From Thiocapsa marina 5811 (GTDB lineage Bacteria; Pseudomonadota; Gammaproteobacteria; Chromatiales; Chromatiaceae): 64,000 bases of DNA. Location: assembly GCF_000223985.1 (NCBI RefSeq), contig NZ_AFWV01000006.1:248001-312000 (forward strand), written 5' to 3'. Shown piece after piece: positions 1 through 9,937 of this stretch. The translations under genes and the position numbers were made by a program. Numbering within the stretch: position 1 is the stretch's first letter; the number at the start of each line of letters is the position of its first letter. Under the pieces are notes generated by a model that was not told the origin of the DNA, searched no databases, and saw nothing but the letters and a program-made list of their open reading frames with translations.

Positions 1-39
1 CGCCAAGTCGCCGAGCGCGATCTCCAAGAGGTCACCCAA
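1..39 (-). CDS. Possible start of lpxD (partial, runs off left edge)
   Basis: After the skp stop the same minus-strand frame, following two consecutive TGA codons, reads LGDLLEIALGDLA up to the window edge. This resembles the first residues of LpxD, UDP-3-O-acylglucosamine N-acyltransferase of lipid A synthesis, and lpxD normally follows skp in the bamA-skp-lpxD order. No ATG or GTG is in frame, so the start would be the TTG at 37-39. Only 13 codons are visible, so the call rests mostly on gene order. Confidence 0.3.
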   Translation of the reverse strand, partial: MGDLLEIALGDLA

Positions 40-66
40 TAGGCCGCTGGTCTGGCGAGGACATCA

Positions 67-582
67 TCACTTTTCGACGAACTCCTGTTTGAGTCGCTCG
101 ATGACTTGGGCGGAAATATCGATACGCGGGCTGAAGTAGACCAGACCTTCGCTGATGACGAGATCGATCTTTTCTTCTTTGGCGACCTCGACGATCACCT
201 CGCGAACCTGCAGCGCAAGCTTGGTCCGAAGCTCGTTCTGCCGCAACGCGAAGTCTTCCTGGAACTCATCCCTCGCGTACTTGAGCTTGCGGGTGCGATT
301 TCGAATATCGTTTTGCAGGCGCTGAATCTCGCTCTCGCTCATCAAGGCACCTTCGCGTTCCAAGCGCCCTTGAAGTGCGGTGATCTGCTCCTGCTGCTCG
401 CGCAGAATACTCTCGCGGTCCTCGACTTCGCGCTGAAGTGCGGCCCGTGCAGCCTCGTACTGCGGCGACTCCTCGACGACCGTGTTGGGATCGACCACTG
501 CGATCCGGTAATCCGATGCGAGCACGACACCCGACAGCAGGATCAACAGGACCGTCGACGACCAAAGAACAGCTAACCTCAC
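67..582 (-). CDS. skp: Skp/OmpH-family periplasmic chaperone
   Basis: A 171-residue OmpH/Skp-type chaperone that would hold unfolded outer-membrane proteins in the periplasm on their way to BamA. Residues 1-23 form a signal peptide (hydrophobic core LWSSTVLLILLSGVVLAS). The mature protein starts with the family-typical IAVVDPNTVVEESPQ and continues as a long charged coiled coil of about 90 residues, then returns to the beta-rich body (KIDLVISEGLVYFS). I chose the GTG at 580-582 because AGGGAG sits at the right distance upstream and overlaps the bamA stop; an open frame extends further upstream inside bamA but has no family similarity. It lies 11 bp after bamA in the same operon. Confidence 0.9.
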   Translation of the reverse strand: MRLAVLWSSTVLLILLSGVVLASDYRIAVVDPNTVVEESPQYEAARAALQREVEDRESILREQQEQITALQGRLEREGALMSESEIQRLQNDIRNRTRKLKYARDEFQEDFALRQNELRTKLALQVREVIVEVAKEEKIDLVISEGLVYFSPRIDISAQVIERLKQEFVEK

Positions 583-593
583 GCATCGGCTCC

Positions 594-2927
594 CTAGAAG
601 GTTTGTCCGAAACCGAATTGAAAGACTTGGGTCTCGTCGCCCTCTTCTTCGTTGAGCGGTGCCGCCAGACTGATCGACAGCGCGCCGATCGGCGACAGCC
701 AGGTTGCCGAGACACCCGCCGAATAGCGAAGATCCCCGATATCGAATCCGGTTGGCTCGATGAGATCGGAATCGTTGGTCTGCCAAACGTTGCCGAAATC
801 GAGGAAGGCGCCTAGCCGCAAGGTCTTGCTCAGCTGAGGCCCGCCCGGGGCGGGAGCGAAGAGCTCGATGCTGCCGGCCATTCTGAAGTTGCCTCCGACC
901 GGATCGTCGTCGTCGGTCTCCCGAGGACCCAAGGAGTTGGCCACGAAGCCACGCACGGAGCGCGGTCCGCCCGCGTAAAAGTTCTCGAAGAACGGCAGGG
1001 AGTCGGTCTGGCCGTACCCCTCGCCGTAGCCCAAATCACCGCTCAAGGAGACCACGAACCGAGAGGTCAAAGGGATGTAGAGCTGCTCCTGATAGGTCAG
1101 CTTATAGTACTGGAGATCGCTGCCGGGTACCGTCAGGTCGGCCCTCGCGATACGCAAACTGCCTTCGGTGGGGAAGATCGCGGTGTCGCGACTGTCGTTC
1201 GTATAGCTGGCGGACAGGACGAAGTCGTTGAAGACGTTGCCGTTGTCTTCGACAAACTGCTGTGCCAACTCGGAGCTATCGCCGGCGATGAAATTCGTAT
1301 ACTGGTAGCGCACACCGAGTCCGGCCCGGCTGGTCTCGGAAATCGGCAGACCGAAGTTCATGCCGAGCACGCCGACATCGGTCGAGTAATCCGCACCGAT
1401 CAGCTCGTCGAAATCCGTTTCCCGATAGGACACGTTGAAGCCTCGACTGATACCGTCGACCGTATAGAAGGGGTTGGTGTAAGCGATCTGATAGAGCTGG
1501 GTCGCTTCGCTCGTGTTGAGACCGAACGACACGCGCTTGCCGGTACCCAGGAAGTTGTTTTGCGTCACGCTGGCATTGAACAGGATACCCTGCGACTGCG
1601 AGTACCCGATGCCGGCCGAGAGATTGCCGGCCGGTTTCTCGGTCACGGTGACGTCGACATCCACCTGATCCGCGGAGCCGGGCACCGCAGGCGTCTCGAT
1701 GGTGACGTCCTCGAAGTAGCCGAGACGCTGGAGCCGCTCGCGCGATTTGCGGACCAACTCGGCCGAGAACCAAGCCGACTCCAACTGTCGCATCTCGCGG
1801 CGAAGCACCTCGTCGCGGGTTCGGGTATTGCCCTTCATGTTGACGCGGCGTACGTAGACGCGCTGCCCCGGATCGACGAAGAAGGTCACCGAGACCTCGC
1901 GTGCCTCCTCGTCGATCTCGGGGATGGTGTTGACGTTGGCAAAGGCATAGCCACGGTCGCCGAGCAGATTCGAGATCCGCTCGGCACTTTCCGTGGTCGC
2001 GCGGCGCGAGAAAAAATCACCGCGCTTGAGATGAATCAAGGGGAACAGTTCCTCGGCCGGGATCGATGGCTCGCCGGCAAGCTTGATATCGCTGATCCGG
2101 TAGGGCGCACCTTCGTCGACGACAACAGTGATATAGATCTCTTTCTTGTTTGCGCTGATCGAGACTTGCGTCGAGGTGATTTCAAACCGAATAAAACCGC
2201 GATCCAAGTAGAAGGAGCGCAGCGACTCCAAATCACCGGCGAGCTTCTGCTTGGAATACTGGTCGTTCTTCGAATAGAAGGAGGTCCAGCGGGTCGAGCC
2301 GAGCTCGAAGCGCTTGAGCAGCTCTTTCTCCGGAAATGCCTCGTTTCCGATGATGGTGATCTGTTTGATTCGTGCCGTCAGCCCCTCGGTGATCTCGATG
2401 CGGACCGCGACGCGGTTTCGCTCGAGGGGCGACACCGTCGACTGAATCAGTACACCGTATTTACCGCGCGAAAAATACTGGCGCTCGAGCTCCTGCTCGA
2501 TCCGATCGAGGACGGAACGATCGAAGACCCGGCCCTCCTTGAGCCCGATGTCGGACAAGGCGGCCGTCAACGCCTCGGTGTCGATGTCGCGGTTGCCGGT
2601 AATGTCGATCGAGGCGATTGCCGGACGCTCGCGGACCCAGAGCACGAGGACATTGCCTTCGCGCTCGACGCGAACATCGTCGAAGAAGCCGGTTTGATAG
2701 AGCGAGCGAATGATGCCGCCGGTCACCCCGTCGCCGACGGTATCCCCGACCTGCACCGGAAGGTAGTTGAAGACGGTGCCGGGTGCGATCCGCTGCAGGC
2801 CCTCCACGCGGATGTCGGCGATTTGGAACACCTCGGCGGCGACCGGCGTGTTGATCGCCAGCAGGAGGGCGATCAGAGCGAGCTGCCGACGTGCGCAGCA
2901 ACGGAGCATCAGAGGTATCGCGCGCAA
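594..2927 (-). CDS. bamA: Outer membrane protein assembly factor BamA
   Basis: Central subunit of the BAM complex, which inserts beta-barrel proteins into the outer membrane. The 777 residues fit the family (about 770-820). A signal peptide covers about residues 1-31 (ALIALLLAINTPVAAEV), five POTRA repeats follow to about residue 420, then the 16-strand barrel, which ends in a C-terminal aromatic (FQFGFGQTF). The conserved loop-6 VRGF motif lies in GGPRSVRGFVANS near residue 657. It sits between rseP and skp, the usual gammaproteobacterial order; the gap to rseP is about 80 bp. Confidence 0.97.
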   Translation of the reverse strand: MRAIPLMLRCCARRQLALIALLLAINTPVAAEVFQIADIRVEGLQRIAPGTVFNYLPVQVGDTVGDGVTGGIIRSLYQTGFFDDVRVEREGNVLVLWVRERPAIASIDITGNRDIDTEALTAALSDIGLKEGRVFDRSVLDRIEQELERQYFSRGKYGVLIQSTVSPLERNRVAVRIEITEGLTARIKQITIIGNEAFPEKELLKRFELGSTRWTSFYSKNDQYSKQKLAGDLESLRSFYLDRGFIRFEITSTQVSISANKKEIYITVVVDEGAPYRISDIKLAGEPSIPAEELFPLIHLKRGDFFSRRATTESAERISNLLGDRGYAFANVNTIPEIDEEAREVSVTFFVDPGQRVYVRRVNMKGNTRTRDEVLRREMRQLESAWFSAELVRKSRERLQRLGYFEDVTIETPAVPGSADQVDVDVTVTEKPAGNLSAGIGYSQSQGILFNASVTQNNFLGTGKRVSFGLNTSEATQLYQIAYTNPFYTVDGISRGFNVSYRETDFDELIGADYSTDVGVLGMNFGLPISETSRAGLGVRYQYTNFIAGDSSELAQQFVEDNGNVFNDFVLSASYTNDSRDTAIFPTEGSLRIARADLTVPGSDLQYYKLTYQEQLYIPLTSRFVVSLSGDLGYGEGYGQTDSLPFFENFYAGGPRSVRGFVANSLGPRETDDDDPVGGNFRMAGSIELFAPAPGGPQLSKTLRLGAFLDFGNVWQTNDSDLIEPTGFDIGDLRYSAGVSATWLSPIGALSISLAAPLNEEEGDETQVFQFGFGQTF

Positions 2928-3006
2928 GACAGGGTCCCCTCGATCAAGCCGAAGTCTGCGGCGCAGTCGGCGTTTCAGGGTCGCAAGTATAAGGGATTCG
3001 ACGCGC

Positions 3007-4371
3007 CTAGCCCAATAGTCGGGAGAGGTCCAAGTAGAAGGCCAGCGACATGAGGGCGGCCAAGAGGAAAAGGCCGATCTTCTGGCCCTGCATCTGCGCC
3101 TCCTCGGAGAGTGGACTGCCTTTGACCCACTCGATAAAGAAGTACAGCAGATGCCCTCCGTCGAGGACCGGTACCGGCAGAAGGTTGAGGATTCCGAGGC
3201 TGATACTGACGACCGCGAGGAATTTCACGAAGGATTCCAATCCATAGCTCGCGGTGCGCCCGGCCGTCTCGGCGATCGTGATGGGACCGCTGAGATTCTC
3301 CACCGAGGCCTGGCCGATCAACATGCGCCCCACCACACGCAGTGTCATCACGCTCATCTCGACGGTCTTGGAGACGGCGCGATCGAGCGATTCCAGGGGG
3401 CCGTAGCGGACCTCGACGCTGTAGTCGTCCATCAGTCCGTCCGGAACCAGCACCCCGGCTCCGATCCGACCGATGGTTTCCCCCTCGACCTGCGCGGATC
3501 GCGGCGTAATGCTCAAGGCAAGGCGCTCGCCGTCGTCACGCTCGATCTCGATCGCCAAGGCCTCGTTCGCATGGTCCTGCACCACGCCGACCCAATCCTG
3601 CCAGCCTTCGATCGGGCGGCCGTCGGCGGAGAGGATGCGGTCGCCGCGCTTCAGCCCGGAATCCTCGGCGGCTTCGCCCGGGACAAGCTCGCCGATCACG
3701 GCAGGCAAGGTCGGACGTTTCGGAGAGAGACCCAGGCGACCGAGGAGGTCCGGCTCCTCTGCCAGACTGCGTACCGCATCGGAGGGGATCCAGCGCGTCA
3801 GCTCGCGGCCGGAGGCATCGCGCACCTGAACCGCCAGCTCGCGCCCGTCGAGCGATTTGCCGACGAAGGCGATCAGGGCCGTCTCCCAACTCCCGGCCTC
3901 GCGATCGCCGACACGGATCAGCTCGTCGCCGGATTGGAAGCCGGCCTCGGCCGCGATGGATTGAGGCTCAACATCGCCGACGATCGGCCTCAAGCCCGAG
4001 TCGCCGGACATGAAGATGGCCCAATAGGCGAAGATCGCGAAGAGAAAGTTGAACAGCGGGCCGGCGACGACGATCGCCGAGCGCTTCCAAAGTGCTTGGC
4101 GATTAAAGGCAAGATGCGCCTGCGCCGCCGGCACCTCCTCCTCACGCTCGTCGAGCATCTTGACATAGCCGCCGAGCGGGACGAGCGCGACGACGTACTC
4201 GGTCGCGTCGGGATCCCGCTGAATGCGCAGCAGAGGTCTGCCGAAACCGATGGAGAATCGAAGCACCTTCACGCCCACGCGTCTGGCGACCCAGAAGTGC
4301 CCGAACTCGTGCACGGCGATGAGAATCGCCAGCGCGACGACGAAGGAGCCGATCGTAAAGAGGATGTCCAT
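3007..4371 (-). CDS. rseP: Site-2 zinc metalloprotease RseP
   Basis: Inner-membrane intramembrane protease that makes the second cut in RseA and so releases sigma-E during envelope stress. The zinc site HEFGH is at residues 21-25 in the first membrane helix, and the second catalytic motif LDGGH (VPVLDGGHLLYFF) is near the C terminus. Two PDZ domains lie between them (about residues 115-290). The length of 454 matches the family (about 450). The sequence before the ATG is a copy of the TAAACCGC-type repeat, so the ribosome binding site is weak and probably lies within or next to the repeat. Gene order dxr-rseP-bamA is standard. Confidence 0.96.
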   Translation of the reverse strand: MDILFTIGSFVVALAILIAVHEFGHFWVARRVGVKVLRFSIGFGRPLLRIQRDPDATEYVVALVPLGGYVKMLDEREEEVPAAQAHLAFNRQALWKRSAIVVAGPLFNFLFAIFAYWAIFMSGDSGLRPIVGDVEPQSIAAEAGFQSGDELIRVGDREAGSWETALIAFVGKSLDGRELAVQVRDASGRELTRWIPSDAVRSLAEEPDLLGRLGLSPKRPTLPAVIGELVPGEAAEDSGLKRGDRILSADGRPIEGWQDWVGVVQDHANEALAIEIERDDGERLALSITPRSAQVEGETIGRIGAGVLVPDGLMDDYSVEVRYGPLESLDRAVSKTVEMSVMTLRVVGRMLIGQASVENLSGPITIAETAGRTASYGLESFVKFLAVVSISLGILNLLPVPVLDGGHLLYFFIEWVKGSPLSEEAQMQGQKIGLFLLAALMSLAFYLDLSRLLG

Positions 4372-4374
4372 CTT

Positions 4375-4568
4375 GAATCGCGTCCGGAGTGGCTAATGAG
4401 GAAGGAGTTGCGGGCAGCGACTCCGGCCATCAACGGCGATCGGAGTGACGCGATTTAAGTTGTTATTTTTTATTCTATTTAAACCGCATCGACAACAACG
4501 TCAGCGGGGTAACCGCGGGCAACCATTTCCCACGCCCCCGGCGTTTGTCGATCCGGACGCGGTTTAAA
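4375..4568. repeat. Paired TAAACCGC-family elements (composite, dxr/rseP gap)
   Basis: Two elements lie head to tail between dxr and rseP. The left one (about 4375-4457) begins TGAATCGCGTCCGGAGTGG and ends GACGCGATTTAA, decayed versions of the family ends. The right one (4478-4568) begins TTTAAACCGC and ends CCGGACGCGGTTTAAA. They are separated by an AT-rich spacer of about 20 bp (4458-4477). The dxr stop codon TAA is inside the right terminal motif. Confidence 0.75.
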
Positions 4569-5751
4569 TAGCCCGCGACCGGACCAGGTGCTCCGCATGC
4601 TCGCGCGCCCGCCGATCCACATCCAAAAGGAAGGCGAGATCCTGCCCGTCGACGTCTTCGTTCGGAAGCGACTCGAGCGTCCCCTCGACGACAGCGGCGA
4701 TCCCGGGGAGATCGAGGCGTCGGTCCAAGAAGGCGGCGACCGCGATCTCGTTGGCGGCGTTGAGGATCGCGGGTGCCGTTCCGCCCGTGGAGGCTGCCCG
4801 AAAGGCCAAACCGAGGCAGGGAAACCGTGCGAGATCCGGTTCTTCGAAATCCAGATGTCCGACCTTGAAGAGATCCAGAGGGGAAACGCCTGCATCCAGG
4901 CGCGCCGGCCAACCGAGTGCATGGGCGATCGGGGTGCGCATATCGGGATTGCCGAGCTGGGCGAGCACGGAGCCGTCCTGATATTGCACCAGCGAGTGAA
5001 TCACGCTCTGGGGATGGACGACGACTTGGATACGATCGGTATCGGTGCCGAAAAGCCAACAGGCCTCGATGACCTCCAGACCCTTGTTCATCATCGTCGC
5101 CGAATCGACCGAAATCTTGCGACCCATCGCCCAGGTCGGATGTGCACAGGCCTGCTCGGGGGTCACGGACGCGAGCCGATCGATCGGCCAATCGCGCAGC
5201 GGACCGCCGGAGGCGGTCAACAGGATTCGCTCGACCCCGACCGACGGCAAACCCTCGCAGAAGTTCGGCGGCAGACATTGGAAGATGGCGTTGTGCTCGC
5301 TGTCGATGGGCAGCAGCTGCGCGCCGCTCTCCTCCACGGCACGCATGAGCAAGGCACCGGCCACCACCAGGGACTCCTTGTTGGCGAGCAGCAGACGTTT
5401 GCCCGCGCGGGCGGCAGCCAGTGTGGGCGGCAGACCCGCGGCACCGACGATCGCAGCCATGACGTAGTCGGTCTCCGGCATAGTCGCGACCTGCTCGAGG
5501 CCATCGGCACCCGCGAGGATCTCCGGGCGGTCCGGCATATCCGAGAGCAGCTCGCGCAAACGCCGCGCGGCCTCCTCGTCGACCATGACCGCAATCTGCG
5601 GTCGGTGGCGGCGGCACTGCTCGGCCATGCGCGCGCTGTCGCGATTCGCCGTCAAGGCAACCGCCCGAAAGCGATCGGAGTGTCGCGCAACGACATCGAG
5701 GGTGCTCACGCCGACCGAGCCGGTCGAGCCAAGGACAGTTAGGCCGATCAC
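4564..5751 (-). CDS. dxr: 1-deoxy-D-xylulose 5-phosphate reductoisomerase
   Basis: Second step of the non-mevalonate isoprenoid pathway: converts DXP to MEP with NADPH. The N-terminal dinucleotide-binding motif GSTGSVG is at residues 8-14; ANKESLV and the metal/substrate motif DSEHNAIFQ follow near residues 124 and 150. The length is 395, as expected. The open frame continues far upstream through cdsA, but the protein clearly begins at [11 protein letters not shown]; the GTG at 5749-5751 overlaps the cdsA stop by four bases (GTGA). The stop codon lies inside a TAAACCGC repeat. Its product feeds UppS two genes upstream in the operon. Confidence 0.96.
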   Translation of the reverse strand: MIGLTVLGSTGSVGVSTLDVVARHSDRFRAVALTANRDSARMAEQCRRHRPQIAVMVDEEAARRLRELLSDMPDRPEILAGADGLEQVATMPETDYVMAAIVGAAGLPPTLAAARAGKRLLLANKESLVVAGALLMRAVEESGAQLLPIDSEHNAIFQCLPPNFCEGLPSVGVERILLTASGGPLRDWPIDRLASVTPEQACAHPTWAMGRKISVDSATMMNKGLEVIEACWLFGTDTDRIQVVVHPQSVIHSLVQYQDGSVLAQLGNPDMRTPIAHALGWPARLDAGVSPLDLFKVGHLDFEEPDLARFPCLGLAFRAASTGGTAPAILNAANEIAVAAFLDRRLDLPGIAAVVEGTLESLPNEDVDGQDLAFLLDVDRRAREHAEHLVRSRAI

Positions 5752-6608
5752 GTCGCTACTCCAATCAAGGTGAGACCCAAGGCAAACACGGGTGCAGCCG
5801 CCGTCAAGCTGTCGATGCGGTCGAGCATGCCGCCGTGGCCCGGCAAGAGATGACTCGAGTCCTTCAGACCGCGGCGACGCTTGAGCAGGCTCTCGTAGAG
5901 ATCTCCGACGATCGAGATCACGACGGCGACGCCGCAGACCAGCAGGATCAGCAGGGTTGCAGTCGGGCTCGCGGACAGGATCCGGGAAAACGCCAGACCG
6001 CAGACGGCGGCCCCGACGATGGCCCCGTAAACGCCGACACGTGTCTTGCCCGGACTGAGCACGGGCGCAAGCTTCGCCCGACCGTCGCCCCAGGCGCGGC
6101 CGACAAAATAGGCCATCGAATCGGCGGTCCACATCAGAAAGAGCAGGAAGAGAACGAGTGCCGGACCCGAATCAGGAAGCCCATGCAGATGGATCAGCGC
6201 CGCCCACGGACCGACCAGAACGAGAAAACCGGCGGGCAGCAAGGACCATTGGACGCCCTCGACTCTCGGGATCTCACGAATCTGCGGCAGAGCAAACGCC
6301 TGCACGACCCACCACAGGGCGCTGAGACCGAAAAACCAGGGTTGAGCCTGCGGCCAAATCCAGACAAGCGCCATCACGCCGAGGATGCTCGTCGGATAGA
6401 GGGCGCGCGCGATCGGCCGCGTCAGTCCCGCCAGCGTGCACCACTCGACAGCGGCCAGCATCAAGACACCGGCCAAGACAAGTGCGAAGGCCGGCGTCGG
6501 CAGCCACAGGACAGCGGCGATCACGAGCGGCACCAACGAGAGCGCCGTGATCGTTCGGCGCTTCAGCGCATTGGAGACAGGCAAGACGTCAACCCCGCCC
6601 ATACGCAC
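5748..6608 (-). CDS. cdsA: Phosphatidate cytidylyltransferase
   Basis: Makes CDP-diacylglycerol from phosphatidate and CTP, the branch point of phospholipid synthesis, in the inner membrane. About eight hydrophobic segments are visible. The C-terminal CDS signature is complete: [20 protein letters not shown] followed by GMLDRIDS. The 286-residue frame starts at an ATG that overlaps uppS by 20 bp; a GTG at 6576-6578 (VSNALKRR) is an alternative start closer to the usual N terminus. Confidence 0.95.
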   Translation of the reverse strand: MRMGGVDVLPVSNALKRRTITALSLVPLVIAAVLWLPTPAFALVLAGVLMLAAVEWCTLAGLTRPIARALYPTSILGVMALVWIWPQAQPWFFGLSALWWVVQAFALPQIREIPRVEGVQWSLLPAGFLVLVGPWAALIHLHGLPDSGPALVLFLLFLMWTADSMAYFVGRAWGDGRAKLAPVLSPGKTRVGVYGAIVGAAVCGLAFSRILSASPTATLLILLVCGVAVVISIVGDLYESLLKRRRGLKDSSHLLPGHGGMLDRIDSLTAAAPVFALGLTLIGVAT

Positions 6609-7386
6609 TCATCGGATCACGCGACGCCACCTGCTCGCCCGTTCGCCCGAACCGCCGCTGACGGCGGGCGTAGTCGTCGAGTGCTCGACCGTAGGCCGCC
6701 GCGTCGAAGTCGGGCCACAGGAGGTCGGTGAAGTAGAGCTCGGCATAGGCCGACTGCCAAAGCACGAAATTGCTCAATCGCTGCTCCCCGCCGGTGCGAA
6801 TGAAGAGGTCGGGTTCCGGGAGATCGGGAAACGACAGGCGGCTCGTCACCGCCTGCTCGTCGATCGCATCCGGATCGAGCGACCCGCTCAGCACATCCGC
6901 CACCAAGCGCCGAGCCGCACGAGCAATGTCCCAGCGCCCGCCGTAATTGGCCGCGACCTGGAGATTCAGTGACCGGTTGCCTCCCGTGAGCTCTTCGGCC
7001 TCGGCGATGCGGCGCTGTAGCTTTTCGGGGAAGGCCTGGCGCTCGCCGATGATGCGAAGCCGAACATCGTTGTCGTTCAAACGACGCACTTCACCCCGCA
7101 AGGCGCTCATAAAGAGCTCCATGAGGATATTCACCTCGGAACGAGGTCGCTGCCAATTCTCGCTGCTGAAGGCGAACAGCGTCAGTGTGCCGACGCCGCG
7201 GCGGACGCTTTCCTCGACAACGGCCCGAACGCTCTTCACCCCCTCTCGGTGACCCGCCGTGCGGGGGCGATCGCGCTGCTTGGCCCAGCGGCCGTTGCCG
7301 TCCATGATGACGGCGACATGTCGAGGCACGGACGGATCAGGTGAATCCGAATCACGCATGCCGGCTGCGGGCGTTGCAATATCCAC
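6589..7386 (-). CDS. uppS: Isoprenyl transferase (undecaprenyl pyrophosphate synthase)
   Basis: Cis-prenyltransferase that extends farnesyl pyrophosphate to the C55 carrier for peptidoglycan and other wall polymers. The diagnostic motif VAVIMDGNGRWAKQR covers about residues 24-38, with catalytic Asp at 29; the C-terminal RTGGEQRLSNFVLWQ and YFTDLLWPDF motifs are also present. At 265 residues it has about 15 more at the N terminus than typical members, so a start at the ATG of MRDSDSP (residue 10) is possible. It lies between frr and cdsA, the conserved order. Confidence 0.95.
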   Translation of the reverse strand: MDIATPAAGMRDSDSPDPSVPRHVAVIMDGNGRWAKQRDRPRTAGHREGVKSVRAVVEESVRRGVGTLTLFAFSSENWQRPRSEVNILMELFMSALRGEVRRLNDNDVRLRIIGERQAFPEKLQRRIAEAEELTGGNRSLNLQVAANYGGRWDIARAARRLVADVLSGSLDPDAIDEQAVTSRLSFPDLPEPDLFIRTGGEQRLSNFVLWQSAYAELYFTDLLWPDFDAAAYGRALDDYARRQRRFGRTGEQVASRDPMSAYGRG

Positions 7387-7417
7387 GTTGATCGTCGTCG
7401 GGCTCGCCCGCCCCGCC

Positions 7418-7975
7418 TCAAATCGACATCAAGTCCGCTTCTTTCTCCGCCAAAACCGCATCCACATCCTTGATGTATTGATCGGTCAGCTTCTGAACGA
7501 GCTCTTGACCGCGGCGCTCTTCGTCCTCGGAAATCATCTTGTCCTTCACGAGCTCCTTGAGATCATGGTTGGCATCGCGACGAATGTTGCGCACGGCAAC
7601 CCGCGCCTGCTCGGCCTCGTTGCGTGCGACCTTGATGAGATCGCGCCGCCGCTCCTCGGTCAGCGCCGGCATGGGAACCCGAATGACCGTCCCCGCGGTG
7701 TTGGGATTGAGCCCGAGGTCCGACTGCATGATGGCCTTCTCGACGGCCTGCACCATGTTGCGTTCCCACGGCGTGACGGCAAGCGTTCGCGCATCTTCCG
7801 CGCTCACGTTGGCCACCTGACGAATGGGCATCTCGGAGCCGTAATAGGAGACCATCACATGGTCCAAAAGGGAGGGATGCGCCCGGCCGGTTCGAATCTT
7901 GGCCAGCTCGTGGCTCAGGGCTTCGACACTCTTGGCCATACGTTCCGCAGCGTCCTTCTTGATGTCGTCGATCAT
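7418..7975 (-). CDS. frr: Ribosome recycling factor
   Basis: Splits the post-termination ribosome together with EF-G. The 185-residue length is exactly that of the family. Recognisable blocks are [21 protein letters not shown] near residue 28, the conserved [14 protein letters not shown] and the C-terminal helix region ([19 protein letters not shown]). It starts one base after the pyrH stop, so the two are probably translationally coupled. Confidence 0.97.
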   Translation of the reverse strand: MIDDIKKDAAERMAKSVEALSHELAKIRTGRAHPSLLDHVMVSYYGSEMPIRQVANVSAEDARTLAVTPWERNMVQAVEKAIMQSDLGLNPNTAGTVIRVPMPALTEERRRDLIKVARNEAEQARVAVRNIRRDANHDLKELVKDKMISEDEERRGQELVQKLTDQYIKDVDAVLAEKEADLMSI

Positions 7976-7976
7976 G

Positions 7977-8699
7977 TCAGTTCCCGCTTACGACCAACGA
8001 GCCGACGTCTTCGCCGCGAATCAGCCGCAGCAAGGCACCGGGCTCGTTGATATTCATTACACGCAGTGGCATACCATGGTCACGACAGAGCACGATGGCC
8101 GTCGTGTCCATAACCTGCAGTCCTTCACGAAGCGCACGATCATAACTGATGCGGGGGTAGAAGGTCGCCCCCGGATCGATCATCGGGTCGGCCGAGTAGA
8201 TGCCGTCGACCTTGGTGGCCTTGATCAGCAGATCCGCACCGACCTCGATCGCACGCAGACTGGCCGCAGAATCGGTCGTGAAAAACGGGTTGCCGGTCCC
8301 GGCGGCGAAGACGACTACGCGACCCTTCTCGAGATGGCGCATGGCACGTCGCCGGATGTAATCCTCGCAGACCTGATTGATCTTCAGGGCCGACATGACG
8401 CGCGCCGGGACACCGATGCGCTCGAGCGCATCCTGCATCGCCAGCCCGTTCATCACGGTCGCGAGCATCCCCATCTGATCCCCGGTGACGCGGTCCATCC
8501 CCTTGGCCGCAAGACCCGCCCCGCGGAAGATGTTCCCGCCACCGATGACGAGTGCCACCTGAACACCGACGGCGGCGAGGTCACGGATCTCGCCGGCAAA
8601 GCGGTCCAGAATCTCCGGATCGATGCCGTAAGCCTCGGAGCCGACCAGTGCCTCGCCGCTGAGCTTGAGCAGGATGCGTCGATATAGGGGCGCCGTCAT
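7977..8699 (-). CDS. pyrH: UMP kinase
   Basis: Hexameric bacterial UMP kinase of the amino-acid-kinase fold, giving UDP for nucleotide and wall-precursor synthesis. The phosphate-binding KLSGE is at residues 12-16, GGGNIFRG near 53, and the nucleotide-binding [13 protein letters not shown] block near 140. The length is 240 (family about 240). It follows tsf after a gap of about 215 bp that holds a TAAACCGC element, so the operon is interrupted by a repeat here. Confidence 0.97.
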   Translation of the reverse strand: MTAPLYRRILLKLSGEALVGSEAYGIDPEILDRFAGEIRDLAAVGVQVALVIGGGNIFRGAGLAAKGMDRVTGDQMGMLATVMNGLAMQDALERIGVPARVMSALKINQVCEDYIRRRAMRHLEKGRVVVFAAGTGNPFFTTDSAASLRAIEVGADLLIKATKVDGIYSADPMIDPGATFYPRISYDRALREGLQVMDTTAIVLCRDHGMPLRVMNINEPGALLRLIRGEDVGSLVVSGN

Positions 8700-8831
8700 G
8701 GCGGGAGAACCTCGTCATGGGTTGAGTCGGAGAAGGCGGCGCGAGATTCGCGCAGCCCTCGGGGCCCATTCATCTGGATGGGGTCGTTTGGATGGCGTCG
8801 GGTCGCGTCGCACCGACCGAATCGTGCAGCC

Positions 8832-8916
8832 TAAACCGCGCCAGCTCCGGCGTCCGTCAAGTCCGCAGGGGCCGGCCCCATCCAAAAACTTCGCATACCG
8901 CGCCGGGTGCGGTTTA
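8832..8916. repeat. TAAACCGC-family element, B type (tsf/pyrH gap)
   Basis: Begins TAAACCGCGCCAGCTCCGG and ends CGCCGGGTGCGGTTTA. The inner part resembles the B-type copies at 18001 and 42481. The tsf stop codon TAA (8914-8916 on the minus strand) is the terminal motif itself. Confidence 0.75.
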
Positions 8917-9801
8917 GGTCGAGCGAACCTGTGCCATGACCTCTTCGGCGAAGTTCTCGACCTTCTTCTCGATGCCCTCGCCGACCTCGACACGGGCAAA
9001 GCGGTGCACCGCTGCGCCCGCCTGCTTCAGGAGCTTCTCCACCGAGGTGTCGGGATCCTTCACGAACGGCTGACCGAGCAGGGTGACCTCTTCGAGATAC
9101 TTGCGCACGCGCCCGTCGATGATCTTGTCCACGATCGCCTCGGGTTTGCCGCTGTCGAGCGCTTGCGCCTTGAAGATCTCACGCTCTTTGGCGAGCGTCT
9201 CGGGCGGAACCTCGTCGGCCCCGAGGCACAGCGGGTTGGTCGCGGCGATGTGCATCGCGATGTCGCGTCCGAGGGTCTCGTCGCCGCCGCTCATGTCGAG
9301 CACGACGCCGATACGAACACCATGGCGGTAGCTGTAGAGACGGCCTTCGACATCGTCGAAACGGACTAAGCGACGCACCTGGACATTCTCGCCGATCTTC
9401 GTGATCAGGGCCTCGCGAGCCTGGTCGACGGTGGTCGACGGGGCGTCCCGCAGAGGTGTTGCCGAGAGCGTCTCCGCATCGGCCATATCGCCGGCGAGCG
9501 CCGTCGCTGCGGTCGATTGCGCAAAGTCGAGAAAGCTGGCGTCTTTTGCTACGAAATCGGTCTCGCAGTTGATCTCGACCAAGACACCGCGCTTGCCGTC
9601 CGGCGCGATCTCGATCATGACCACGCCCTCGGCCGCCGTGCGTCCGGACTTCTTCGCAGCCTTCGCCTGACCGGCCTTGCGCATGGCCTCGATCGCCGCT
9701 TCGATATCGCCGTCGGACTCCACCAGCGCCTTCTTGCACTCCATCATGCCGGCGCCGGTGCGCTCCCGGAGCTCTTTCACCAATGCCGCTGTAATCGCCA
9801 T
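8914..9801 (-). CDS. tsf: Translation elongation factor Ts
   Basis: Nucleotide exchange factor for EF-Tu. The N-terminal UBA-like domain (LVKELRERTGAGMMECKKAL, residues about 7-26) is typical, followed by DGDIEAAIEAMRKAG and the core NCETDFVA motif near residue 78. The length is 295. The open frame extends about 87 codons upstream through the rpsB-tsf gap, but the family start is the ATG at 9799-9801. Directly downstream of rpsB as in most bacteria. Confidence 0.97.
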   Translation of the reverse strand: MAITAALVKELRERTGAGMMECKKALVESDGDIEAAIEAMRKAGQAKAAKKSGRTAAEGVVMIEIAPDGKRGVLVEINCETDFVAKDASFLDFAQSTAATALAGDMADAETLSATPLRDAPSTTVDQAREALITKIGENVQVRRLVRFDDVEGRLYSYRHGVRIGVVLDMSGGDETLGRDIAMHIAATNPLCLGADEVPPETLAKEREIFKAQALDSGKPEAIVDKIIDGRVRKYLEEVTLLGQPFVKDPDTSVEKLLKQAGAAVHRFARVEVGEGIEKKVENFAEEVMAQVRST

Positions 9802-9937
9802 CGTTTGGTTCCTCGGTCCCTCGCGGGACGCATTCGAGTTTGTCTGGATGCGTTCGCGCCCGAGTGCTCGGGTGCGAACGGCGAATGAGAGGGGCGCCCG
9901 GATCGAGTCCGGACGCACCCGAATCGACGCAGCCGCT

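Noticed and set aside
1560-3053. Long plus-strand frame opposite bamA (497 codons)
   Set aside because: Antisense to a clear bamA gene; high-GC genomes give such mirror frames. The same holds for long frames opposite rseP, dxr, pgi, prkA and ffh.
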